Assembly (NCBI GenBank): GCA_023392285.1
Contig: JAEVZK010000017.1
Span: forward strand, 1-34,916
Direction of reading: 5' to 3'
DNA length: 34,916 bases
Source: Armatimonadota bacterium
GTDB taxonomy: Bacteria > Armatimonadota > Fimbriimonadia > Fimbriimonadales > Fimbriimonadaceae
This document shows positions 7,306-14,684 of the stretch, piece by piece. Position 1 is the stretch's first letter. Every line of letters starts with the position of its first letter. The notes beneath the pieces are model-generated. The model worked only from the letters and a program-made list of their open reading frames with translations. It made no database searches and was not told the DNA's origin. The position numbers and the translations under genes are program-made.

Positions 7306-7892
7306 TTGAGGTAGCCCCGCTTCTTTCCATAGTTTTTCAGTTTTTCAAACAAAGCCGCCCGACCTCGTGCAAGGCGAGATCGCACGGTTCCAACGGGCAC
7401 GCCTAACGATTGAGCGGCCTCTTCATAATTCATTTCCTCGACATCGACGAGATAGATGCACATACGCTGTGGCTCCGGAAGTTCCTGTAGGGCCTCTTCA
7501 ATGGGCGCATCGTAGACGCCGCTCAAGCTTTGCTCGTCGGGCTGGTCCGCCAATGGTGAACGCAGGATCATATCCTCATCAATCTTCACATCGGATTGCC
7601 AGCGCTTTCGACGTCGATGATCGTTTAAGAAAACGTTCGTCAGAATCCGAATCAGCCACGCCCGCAGGTTCCCGCCGCTAAAAGATCCGCCTAGGTATGC
7701 TTGATAGGCGTTGACAAGGGCGTCCTGAACGAGATCTTGCGCGCGCGCCACATCGCCGTGACAAAGATGAGTCGCAATCCGCAGCAGCGTCGCCTGATGC
7801 TCGTGGGCGGCACGCTCAAACTTAAGCCGCAGTTCCTCAACCGTGCTCGAATTCGGCTCATCCGGCCAGCTCCCAGTCAACGATTGCTCCAT
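7302..7892 (-). CDS. ECF-family RNA polymerase sigma factor
   Basis: 196 residues. Region 2 is visible in HGDVARAQDLVQDALVNAYQAY and the following LRAWLIRILTNVFLNDHRRRKR (about residues 45-100). Region 4 is visible in LPEPQRMCIYLVDVEEMNYEEAAQSLGVPVGTVRSRLARGR (about 140-180). No region 1 or 3, so it is an ECF (group 4) sigma. It directs RNA polymerase to a dedicated regulon and is controlled by the anti-sigma encoded immediately downstream with a 4-base overlap. It is divergent from the GHL10-like gene, 99 bp away, a possible target. I saw no clear autoregulatory promoter. Confidence 0.93.
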   Translation of the reverse strand: MEQSLTGSWPDEPNSSTVEELRLKFERAAHEHQATLLRIATHLCHGDVARAQDLVQDALVNAYQAYLGGSFSGGNLRAWLIRILTNVFLNDHRRRKRWQSDVKIDEDMILRSPLADQPDEQSLSGVYDAPIEEALQELPEPQRMCIYLVDVEEMNYEEAAQSLGVPVGTVRSRLARGRAALFEKLKNYGKKRGYLK

Positions 7893-7991
7893 TCACATAC
7901 ACAGGTGATGACGGCGAAGAAAAGTTCCTCCGTTTCCCCATTCACGATCCTAAGACATTACGGACGACGCGGATCGTTGTAATCTCGAACC

Positions 7992-9236
7992 TTGAACAGC
8001 TCATTGAGGACTCGCGGAATTTGGTGTGGAGCAACCGAAGCTGGCACCACACGAGATTCCGTCTCTGCCTACGTTGACCGCATCGCAGATGCCGGTTTCA
8101 ACCTGATGCTCGTCCACCTCAAGGGCGGCGGCTCTATCTACTGGCCCTCGACTAACTTTGCCTCCTCAGTCGCACCGGATTACTCAGATTTCGATCTGCC
8201 AGCCGTCCTGCTGGAGGCGTGCGAACGGCGTGGAGTCCGCCTTCACGCCTGGTTCATCGACTATTTCGAAGGTTCGAACGGTGAAGCCTACCGATCTCAT
8301 CCAGAGTGGGCCGCTCTGAACGCGGCGGGAAAAACGACCCAATCTGAGACTCTTCGCGGCGAGCCGTACTCGCCGCTTTGGATGTGCCCTGCTCGGCGGC
8401 CAGGCTACACCGATCAGTGGCTCGTGCCCCTCTACCGGGAATTTGCCTCCAGATACGGCTTTGAAGCCATTCATCACGACTACATTCGATATCCAGGCGA
8501 TCTCGCGCCGGACCAGTATTGCTTCTGCGATTACTGCTTGGAGCATATTCCCCGGTGGGCAGGCTATGTCAACGAAGCCTTTCCCGAAGAGCCGTTCTAT
8601 CACGAACTCTATGACCGCCCCTACTTGGAAGCACATTGGGAGCAGAGCCCCCGGGTCCTCCCCGCGAATTGGGCAAAGTTGGATCGCGTCTCGAAATCTC
8701 GGTTCCTGCTAGAGGGAAGCTTCTTTCAAGCGGGCAGACACGATCTGGACTATTTCTTCTATCAGTTTCGCGTCGAATCCGTGCAGCAATTTGCCCAGCT
8801 GGCCCGCGCCGCCGTGAGAGAGGTTCGGTCTGAGATGAAGCTGAGCGCGGCCGTGTTCAAGAATCCGGTTCACAGCGGTCGATTCATTGGCCAGGACTGG
8901 CGGAAGTTCGTAGGCTATGTGGACCACCTTCTACCCATGGATTATCGAGACCATTTTCCTGGCACTTTTGCTCAGTATCTGGCCCTCCTGAAAGAGTCGA
9001 TCTTCCGGCAAAAGGAATGGACGAGCGACTTCGAAGCGCTGTGGCCGGGCCTTGCGGTGAACTTCCTCTATAAAGAGGAGTTGGCTGCGGGCGAGAAGAG
9101 CTTCTCCCCCGACAAGTTTGAGGCCGTGGTCGAGACGATCGCGTCTACGGGCGTGGACGGGCTCGCCATCTTCTGCGAATCCCAGCTTCACCAGTTCGGC
9201 TTATGGGAAACGGCGAAGCGCTGCTTCGGGAGGTAA
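7992..9236 (+). CDS. GHL10/DUF187-like glycosyl hydrolase-like protein
   Basis: 414 residues from a TTG start (MNSSLRTRGIWCGATEAG). The protein has the TIM-barrel look of the glycosyl hydrolase-like 10 family: RGIWC at the first strand, DAGFNLMLVHLKGGGSIYWPS, acidic and aromatic residues in RLHAWFIDYFEGSNG, the HHDYIRYPG block typical of the family, and a late strand in LLPMDYRDHFPG. Such proteins are thought to act on carbohydrate or cell-wall polymers. No signal peptide is visible from this start. A TGTAAT sequence (7979-7984) lies 7 bases before the TTG and may be a -10 box. The cluster of Cys in YCFCDYCLEH (about 176-184) is unusual and might bind a metal. Substrate unknown. Confidence 0.8.
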   Translation: MNSSLRTRGIWCGATEAGTTRDSVSAYVDRIADAGFNLMLVHLKGGGSIYWPSTNFASSVAPDYSDFDLPAVLLEACERRGVRLHAWFIDYFEGSNGEAYRSHPEWAALNAAGKTTQSETLRGEPYSPLWMCPARRPGYTDQWLVPLYREFASRYGFEAIHHDYIRYPGDLAPDQYCFCDYCLEHIPRWAGYVNEAFPEEPFYHELYDRPYLEAHWEQSPRVLPANWAKLDRVSKSRFLLEGSFFQAGRHDLDYFFYQFRVESVQQFAQLARAAVREVRSEMKLSAAVFKNPVHSGRFIGQDWRKFVGYVDHLLPMDYRDHFPGTFAQYLALLKESIFRQKEWTSDFEALWPGLAVNFLYKEELAAGEKSFSPDKFEAVVETIASTGVDGLAIFCESQLHQFGLWETAKRCFGR

Positions 9237-9388
9237 ACGATCCTGTATAGTTCAGTTCGCGAAGATATATTGCGTTCCTTTATTCTCCGAACCCACTCCT
9301 TCTCATGCAAACGGTTGACAGTCGACCGATTTCAGTGGAGAGTAGAGCAGTGACGTGGGCCAGTGAACAGCCGCCTCCGTAGCGTTAC

Positions 9389-9479
9389 CATTCACTATTC
9401 TCCATTCACTATTCTCCATTCACTATTCTCCATTCACTATTCTCCATTCCCCATTCACCATTCACCATTGACCACTCGC
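9389..9479 (+). repeat. Heptamer tandem repeat (CATTCAC/TATTCTC), 13 units
   Basis: Thirteen uninterrupted 7-base units: CATTCAC alternates with TATTCTC four times, followed by CATTCCC, CATTCAC twice, CATTGAC and the worn CACTCGC. It resembles the short heptamer repeats (STRR) scattered in some bacterial genomes. It is translated if the upstream maf frame is used but otherwise forms the leader of maf. Because 7 is not a multiple of 3, copy changes would alter frame or spacing. Confidence 0.9.
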
Positions 9480-10058
9480 TCCACCTTTCCCCCGATCGTC
9501 CTGGCTTCCGCTTCACCGCGGCGAGCCGAGCTGCTTCGGCAGATCGTCCCTTGGTTCGAGATCATTCCTGCGGACTTGGATGAAGACGCTCTTACGACCC
9601 TCGATCCATGGGAAACCGCAACCCGCCTCGCTCTCAGCAAAGCTCAAGCAATCCGTATGCTTCAACCCGGAATGGCCATAATCGGCGCCGACACGGTTGT
9701 AGCCTGCAACATCGAAGGTCAGTGGCAGCAATTTGGAAAGCCTTCTGACGAGGACGATGCGATCAAGGTGTTGAGCATTCTCTCGGGGCGGGAGCACGTC
9801 GTGATCACTGGCCTTGCCGTCCTTTATCGAAATCGCGAGTGGGTGCATGCCGAGACGACGCGGGTACGTTTTCGCACGCTAACCGACGAGGAAATTCATC
9901 GCTACGTCGATTCGGGAGAGCCGCGGGACAAGGCCGGAAGCTACGCGATCCAGGGCGGAGCGGCTGCATTTGTTGAGAGCGTCGAAGGTTCTCGCACAAA
10001 CGTGATCGGCCTGCCCCTAGAAAGGCTAAAACAGATGCTAGACGAGGCTTTTGGCTAG
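9468..10058 (+). CDS. maf: Maf family nucleotide pyrophosphatase
   Basis: 196 residues from the TTG at 9468 (LTTRSTFPPIVLASASPRRAELL). This matches the usual Maf length and puts the conserved ASxSPRR motif at the N-terminus. The frame stays open upstream to 9363, but that extension is only translated heptamer repeat (HYSPFTILHSLFSIHYSPF), unlikely to be native protein. Maf motifs present: ASASPRRAELLRQI, AIIGADTVVAC, FGKPSDEDDAIKVLSILSGREHVVITG, and DKAGSYAIQGGAAAFVESVEGSRTNVIGLP. The family hydrolyses non-canonical nucleoside triphosphates such as dTTP/UTP or modified bases and is tied to septum inhibition in Bacillus. The last 21 bases overlap the convergent DUF2750-like gene. Confidence 0.92.
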   Translation: MTTRSTFPPIVLASASPRRAELLRQIVPWFEIIPADLDEDALTTLDPWETATRLALSKAQAIRMLQPGMAIIGADTVVACNIEGQWQQFGKPSDEDDAIKVLSILSGREHVVITGLAVLYRNREWVHAETTRVRFRTLTDEEIHRYVDSGEPRDKAGSYAIQGGAAAFVESVEGSRTNVIGLPLERLKQMLDEAFG

Positions 10059-10445
10059 CTCGCTCGCATCGACTTCCCGTCCATCTTTCTCGCTGGTGGG
10101 GAAAACACTTACCCGAATTCCCTCTTCCTGAAGGCTGGGGAGCACATGATCGGCCATGTCGGCAGCACTGAGCGCGACCAGTTCCACCTCCTCGATGTCG
10201 GTGCCCTCGATCCACTCTTGCGCAAACTCCGGATGGGGAAACACGACGATGAAGGGTGTGTCCTCCGGCCCGGCGAGCACAATCAGCTCTTCCTCGACAC
10301 CCAAAGTCCAAACCTGATCCTCAGCCTTTGATTTATCGATGAAATAAGTGAACCGATCTTGATCGCCCAAGGTGAGGGTCGAGCGCAGTTCTTCGCCCGT
10401 CAAAGCGTAGCTAATGTCTTCGAGTTCGGTCTCTTGATCGCTCAT
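10038..10445 (-). CDS. DUF2750-like protein
   Basis: 135 residues from the ATG that has GGAG six bases upstream (MSDQETELEDISYALTGEEL); more upstream starts are possible but lack this. The pattern fits DUF2750: an N-terminal helix, RFTYFIDKSKAEDQVWTL, a central strand pair, FPHPEFAQEWIEGTDIEEVELVALSAADMADHVLPSLQEEGIRVSVFPTSEKDGREVDASELAKSL. The protein is very acidic and has no signal or membrane segment, so it is cytoplasmic. Function of the family is unknown to me. Its 3' end overlaps maf by 21 bases on the opposite strand. Confidence 0.75.
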   Translation of the reverse strand: MSDQETELEDISYALTGEELRSTLTLGDQDRFTYFIDKSKAEDQVWTLGVEEELIVLAGPEDTPFIVVFPHPEFAQEWIEGTDIEEVELVALSAADMADHVLPSLQEEGIRVSVFPTSEKDGREVDASELAKSLV

Positions 10446-10647
10446 AACCATCTCCATTGTATGCCCCATTTCTCGGCACGTCGTGTGAAAGTCTTCTACG
10501 AAATCCTACCGTCACCGTCACCCAATTCGACTTTGCCTTAACTTTACTGCTCAAGAGTCGGTCCCGGACGCTGAAAGATCTGGCGGATAATGGAACACGG
10601 CCCTGAAGAACAAGAGCTTCTGGGCCGCACCGCACTGGAGGTGCATT

Positions 10648-11640
10648 GTGCATAAAATCGCTTGTTGGCTGGCGTTCGCATTGGCAGCGCTCAGCCTCGT
10701 TGGATGTCGCGCCAAGACCGACCCAGCATATTCGCCCGATGGGAAAACCATCGCCTACGTCGATAGTCAACAGAATCTGTTCTTAAATAGCGGCGCTGAG
10801 CGCAAGTTCGCAGGAGGGATTGAGGGAGATGTCGCTTGGAACGAGGATGGAACCGAACTCGCTTTCTTCAGCCGTGGGAAAACCTACGTTGCAAACACCG
10901 CAAATGGAAGAAGGCGCGTCGTGCCCCGCATCACATTTCCATACGCATGGAACGGGAACAGCTTAATCGGGCTCTACCAGTTTCAGCGAAAGAACGAATT
11001 CGCTCTGCTGCAGATGAATATCGCCACCGGAGAGGTCACTCGGAAGCTCTACTTGGGAGAGTTGGCACCACCTAAATTCGTTCGGGCAGGAGGCCTGCTT
11101 CTCTTTGGAGGGAAGGCCGTCGATCTTTCAAATCTGAGCTTCGCTCGAACTTGGACTGGAGAGGATAAGTATCCGATTGATGGCTCAACTCAAGAAGGGA
11201 TCGACATCGGAGAACTTGCCGATAACCTGCTGCTGATCGACAAAGGCCGTGGCCGAGTGGAGCGCGTTGCTTTTGAGCCGTCACCCGGGATCGCTTTCGA
11301 TCTTTTGTCGGCCAAGCGGCGCAATGGAACCTTGGTAGTCGAGCTGCTAACCGTGATTCCACCCGCCAACGATCGGGCAAAGCTAGAGAACCTTATCGAA
11401 GGCGGTGCCTTGCGGAACGGTGCCTCGAATGCAAAGGAGGTCGAAGCGATTTTGAGGCGCTCGGATTTCAAGCAAGTGCTTTACGCTGCAGTCGAGGGGG
11501 CACCGCTCCGAATCATTGTTCCGCGAAAACTCAGTGAACGGAGTGCCGTTTCCTATGATCTGAGTCCGGACGGACGCGAGATTGCGATCAGTGATGGCGA
11601 CAGTCTCACCAAATTGCCTCTTGATCAGATAACGCCCTGA
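10648..11640 (+). CDS. TolB/WD40-like beta-propeller lipoprotein
   Basis: 330 residues from GTG, preceded by GGAGG at 10637-10641. A lipoprotein signal ends in a good lipobox, LSLVGC (Cys about residue 20). The mature part has TolB-type propeller blades: PAYSPDGKTIAYVDSQQNLFL, DVAWNEDGTELAFFSRGKTYVA and a last SYDLSPDGREIAISDGDSL. Such lipoproteins sit on the membrane and bind partners or ligands; the middle blades are degenerate. It is divergent from the DUF2750-like gene across about 200 bp and followed after 44 bp by the aminotransferase gene, separated by a hairpin. Specific role unknown. Confidence 0.82.
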   Translation: MHKIACWLAFALAALSLVGCRAKTDPAYSPDGKTIAYVDSQQNLFLNSGAERKFAGGIEGDVAWNEDGTELAFFSRGKTYVANTANGRRRVVPRITFPYAWNGNSLIGLYQFQRKNEFALLQMNIATGEVTRKLYLGELAPPKFVRAGGLLLFGGKAVDLSNLSFARTWTGEDKYPIDGSTQEGIDIGELADNLLLIDKGRGRVERVAFEPSPGIAFDLLSAKRRNGTLVVELLTVIPPANDRAKLENLIEGGALRNGASNAKEVEAILRRSDFKQVLYAAVEGAPLRIIVPRKLSERSAVSYDLSPDGREIAISDGDSLTKLPLDQITP

Positions 11641-11654
11641 ACATGCCACAATGA

Positions 11655-11679
11655 GTTGGCAGCACGGGAAGCTGCCAAC
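11655..11679 (+). promoter_or_regulatory. Perfect hairpin in the leader of the aminotransferase gene
   Basis: GTTGGCAGC (11655-11663) pairs perfectly with GCTGCCAAC (11671-11679) around ACGGGAA. The 3' arm ends five bases before the ATG at 11685, exactly where a ribosome site would sit, and no T-tract follows. It could be a translational control element, a protein-binding palindrome, or a T-less terminator for the lipoprotein gene. Confidence 0.6.
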
Positions 11680-11684
11680 CCATT

Positions 11685-12791
11685 ATGCGAGTGCCGTTTT
11701 ACGATATTCAAGCTCAATATAAGGAGCTTTCTTCCGAGCTTGACAGCGCCGTACACGAAGTGCTTTCCAGTGGCGCATATGTCATGGGAAAGAATCACCG
11801 AGCCTTGGAAGAAGAAATCGCTGCACTGCATCAGTGCAAGCATGGAATTGCCCTGAACAGCGGCACCGACGCTTTGAGAATACTCATGGATGCCGCGGGA
11901 ATCGGAGCTGGCGATGAGGTCATCACTACCGCGTTTACGTTCGTCGCATCGACCGAGACGATCGTTCAGACCGGCGCAACTCCGGTATTCGTCGACATCG
12001 ATCCGTTTACTTACAACATCGACGTGAGTCAGATCGAGAGAGCGGTCACCTCACGCACGAAGGCGATTCTTCCCATCCATCTGTTCGGCCAAATGGCGGA
12101 CATGACGGCGATCAACGACATCGCTGCGCGGCATGGTCTGATCGTTATCGAGGATGCCGCCCAGGCGCTTGGCTGCACGCAAAACGGAAAGGCGGCTGGT
12201 ACATACGGGGTCGGCGGCGGACTGAGCTTTTATGTCACGAAAAATTTGGGAGCCGCCGGCGACGGTGGCATGATCGTGACCAACAACGACGACATCGCTG
12301 AGAAGAGCCGCTCCATGCGCGTTCACGGGATGGGACGCGAGCGCTACTACTACGATTACCTTGGCTACACATCGCGCATGCACGAGATGCAGGCGGCGGT
12401 GCTCCATACCAAGTTTGCTCGTCTTGCCGCTTGGGATGCTCAACGCGCCGAATTGGCGGCCATTTACATGAACGAGCTAGCCGGCGGGGATATTCAGCTT
12501 CCCAAGATCGTAGACGGCAACACCACAAACTGGCACCAATTTTCGATTCGTTCAAAGGATCGGGACGCTCTGCAGAGTTACTTGAAGGAACACGAGATCG
12601 ACTCGATGATTTACTACCCGGTGCCGCTCCACTTTCACGAACCTTACAAGAAATACGCAAACGGCGAAGGCTCTCTGCCGGAAACGGAACGAGCAGCCCG
12701 CGAGATTCTCAACTTGCCAATCCATGCCCATCTTTCTGACGAGCAGGTTCGAAACGTCGCTGAGGCGATCAAGAGCTTCTCGGCTAAGTAA
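11685..12791 (+). CDS. DegT/DnrJ/EryC1/StrS-family PLP aminotransferase
   Basis: 368 residues, full length for the family. Motifs: VPFYDIQAQYKEL at the N-terminus, LNSGTDALRILM (PLP phosphate site), TFVASTETIVQTGATPVFVDID, IEDAAQALGC with the PLP-ring Asp157, and LSFYVTKNLGAAGDGG with Lys186 as the Schiff-base lysine. The later TSRMHEMQAAVL and YYPVPLHFHEPY blocks also fit. These enzymes transfer an amino group to keto-sugars for cell-surface glycans or antibiotics, matching the glycosyltransferases further along. No ribosome site is visible because a hairpin occupies its place. fabI follows after 9 bp, so they are probably co-transcribed. Confidence 0.95.
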   Translation: MRVPFYDIQAQYKELSSELDSAVHEVLSSGAYVMGKNHRALEEEIAALHQCKHGIALNSGTDALRILMDAAGIGAGDEVITTAFTFVASTETIVQTGATPVFVDIDPFTYNIDVSQIERAVTSRTKAILPIHLFGQMADMTAINDIAARHGLIVIEDAAQALGCTQNGKAAGTYGVGGGLSFYVTKNLGAAGDGGMIVTNNDDIAEKSRSMRVHGMGRERYYYDYLGYTSRMHEMQAAVLHTKFARLAAWDAQRAELAAIYMNELAGGDIQLPKIVDGNTTNWHQFSIRSKDRDALQSYLKEHEIDSMIYYPVPLHFHEPYKKYANGEGSLPETERAAREILNLPIHAHLSDEQVRNVAEAIKSFSAK

Positions 12792-12800
12792 ACTGCAATC

Positions 12801-13565
12801 ATGCTGCTGGAAGGAAAGAAGGGGCTCGTACTCAGCGTTACCAACGACAATAGCATCGGCTGGTGGTGCGCGGATCATGCGTGCAAGGCGGGCGCGACGG
12901 TGGGAGTCGGCGGTCAGAACGAGCGAATGATCGAGCGAGTGAAGAAGCTCACTGACGGCCGAGAACGGATGGATGCCTTTCAGGTCGACTTTATGATCGA
13001 CTCAGATGTAGAGCGACTGGTTGAAGAGGTCAGCGCCAAGTACGGGAAGATTGATTTCCTTGTCCACTCAGCCGCCTTCGCCAATCGCGAGGATCTCAGC
13101 GGCCGCTTCATCGATACCAGCCGAGACGGCTGGAATACCGCTCTGGAAATCAGCGCGTACTCACTGGTGAAGCTGTGCAAGGCTCTAGAGCCGATTTTCA
13201 ATGAAGGCGCAAGCGTGATGACGATGAGCTACTTGGGTTCAACTCGCGCGGTGGGCAACTACAACATCATGGGGGTCGCCAAAGCCGCGCTGGAAGCCTC
13301 GGTGCGTTACCTCTCACTCGATTTGGGCCACAAACACATTCGTGTTAATACGATTTCACCCGGCCCGATCAATACCGTCGCGGCTCGCGGAGTGAAGGGT
13401 CTGACCGACATGATCGATTATGTCGCTGGTAAAGCGCCGCTCAAGCGAGCGGCAACTCAAGAAGACGTCGCCGGGACGGCGGTCTATCTGATGAGCGACC
13501 TCAGCAGCGGTGTCAGCGGCCAGATCATTTACGTCGATTCTGGCTACAACATCATCGGCATGTAA
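12801..13565 (+). CDS. fabI: Enoyl-[acyl-carrier-protein] reductase, FabI type
   Basis: 254 residues. An SDR-fold reductase with the FabI variants: GKKGLVLSVTNDNSIGWWCA (atypical nucleotide loop), FLVHSAAFANREDL, MSYLGSTRAVGNYNIMGVAKAALEASVRYL with Tyr144, Tyr154 and Lys161 at the positions of E. coli Tyr146, Tyr156 and Lys163, and RVNTISPGPINTVAARGV. It catalyses the last reduction of each fatty-acid elongation cycle using NAD(P)H and is the triclosan/isoniazid-type target family. The loop sequence SPGPINT differs slightly from the common SAGPI(K/R)T. The stop overlaps the next start by one base (TAATG), so translation is coupled to the formimidoyltransferase gene, an unusual partner. Confidence 0.93.
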   Translation: MLLEGKKGLVLSVTNDNSIGWWCADHACKAGATVGVGGQNERMIERVKKLTDGRERMDAFQVDFMIDSDVERLVEEVSAKYGKIDFLVHSAAFANREDLSGRFIDTSRDGWNTALEISAYSLVKLCKALEPIFNEGASVMTMSYLGSTRAVGNYNIMGVAKAALEASVRYLSLDLGHKHIRVNTISPGPINTVAARGVKGLTDMIDYVAGKAPLKRAATQEDVAGTAVYLMSDLSSGVSGQIIYVDSGYNIIGM

Positions 13566-14419
13566 TGCGGATTCTCACTGTTCCGAATTGGTCGTTCGGA
13601 CGCGATTCTGATCTGCTTCGCCGATTTGGCGAGCGCTTGGCGGGGCTGGATGTTCACTTCCTGAGAAGCGATGTCGACCACAATCGGACCGTTTCGGCCT
13701 TTTCGGGCGAGAGCGCAACTGTCTTCGAGGCGCTCATGCGCCTCATGGATGAGGCAAAGGATCGAATCGACCTCAACCACCATGTGGGCGTTCATCCCCG
13801 CATTGGCGGGCTCGACGTTTGTCCATTTCTGCCGTATGATCCCACGGATAGACAGGAACTCATACTCGCGGTAGAGCAATTTGCAAGAGCTTTCGCGGCG
13901 CAGTTTGGCATCCCGACCTACCTCTACGAACACAGTGAGAAAGGTAGGCATGAGGCGGATCTCCCGAGCTTGCGTCGGGGAGGTTTTGGCAGCATGATCG
14001 GGCGGAAGCTGCGGCCCGACTTCGGCCCCGAGTTCGCCCATCCCAGGTTAGGCGTGAGCGTGGTCGGGGTCCGCGACTTTCTCGTGGCCATGAACGTGGA
14101 TCTCAAAGGGGTTGAACCTGATGTGGCGAAGGATATTGCGAAGCAAATCAGGAATCTCCGGGCTGAAGGCGATCCACGTTTCCTTGGCGTACGCGCGCTT
14201 GGATTTCCGCTCGCTTCGAGAAACCTCAGTCAAGTAAGCCTTAACTTAACCTTGCCCGACATCACCTCGATCGACGCGATCATCGATCTCATCACGGAAA
14301 GTGCGGCGGCTAAGGGGAGGCAGGTGGCAGGATCGGAACTCATCGGAGTGATTCGTCGGCGCGACCTACTCTCGGGTGAGCGTCTGCCCTACTCGCCTCA
14401 ACAAGTTGTAGATCTCTAA
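13565..14419 (+). CDS. Glutamate formimidoyltransferase (FtcD N-domain type)
   Basis: 284 residues, single-domain form lacking the cyclodeaminase part. Typical blocks: VPNWSFGRD at the start, FLRSDVDHNRTVSAFSGE, DLNHHVGVHPRIGGLDVCPFLP with His77 at the position of the catalytic histidine of mammalian FTCD (His82), and GVSVVGVRDFLVAMNVDLKGVEPDVAKDIAKQIR. It transfers the formimino group between N-formimino-glutamate and tetrahydrofolate in histidine degradation and one-carbon supply. No hut genes are nearby. The ATG shares a base with the fabI stop, so the two are translationally coupled. Confidence 0.92.
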   Translation: MRILTVPNWSFGRDSDLLRRFGERLAGLDVHFLRSDVDHNRTVSAFSGESATVFEALMRLMDEAKDRIDLNHHVGVHPRIGGLDVCPFLPYDPTDRQELILAVEQFARAFAAQFGIPTYLYEHSEKGRHEADLPSLRRGGFGSMIGRKLRPDFGPEFAHPRLGVSVVGVRDFLVAMNVDLKGVEPDVAKDIAKQIRNLRAEGDPRFLGVRALGFPLASRNLSQVSLNLTLPDITSIDAIIDLITESAAAKGRQVAGSELIGVIRRRDLLSGERLPYSPQQVVDL

Positions 14420-14453
14420 GGAACCTCTTGGGACGGAATCTTCTCCAAGTTCC

Positions 14454-14684
14454 ATGGAAGAAAAAACGGAAAAGCACGGCCATACCGCTGCAGATAATCC
14501 GATTACGTCCTCATCTCCCTTGGGGCACGAAGAACTGGAGACGCAAACGGCTGTCGAGCAGAAAGGCGACGATGTAGTCGAGCCCCAGAAACCGAGGAAG
14601 TCAAACCCGGACGTGCACACCATACCGGATCAACGGACAAACCCTCGGCACACCCAGTTTAAACCTAATAGCGACGACGATTAG
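14454..14684 (+). CDS. Small acidic, probably disordered protein
   Basis: 76 residues, rich in Glu, Asp, Pro, Thr and Lys with almost no hydrophobic residues (MEEKTEKHGHTAADNP...EPQKPRKSNPDVHTIPDQR...DDD). No family recognised. It lies 34 bp behind the formimidoyltransferase gene on the same strand, and its TAG overlaps the TAA of the convergent glycosyltransferase gene (TTAG, sharing bases). No clear ribosome site precedes the ATG. It may be real, but the evidence is position and a clean frame only. Confidence 0.4.
   Translation: MEEKTEKHGHTAADNPITSSSPLGHEELETQTAVEQKGDDVVEPQKPRKSNPDVHTIPDQRTNPRHTQFKPNSDDD

Noticed and set aside
9363..9467. Upstream extension of the maf frame
   Set aside because: It is translated heptamer repeat; Maf length and the ASASPRR position fit the TTG at 9468.
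9389..9479. Repeat block as a CRISPR array
   Set aside because: Units are 7 bases and contiguous with no spacers.
14366..14623. 85-codon - strand frame opposite the small acidic protein
   Set aside because: Shadow of the formimidoyltransferase end and the acidic gene; Ser/Cys-rich chance sequence.
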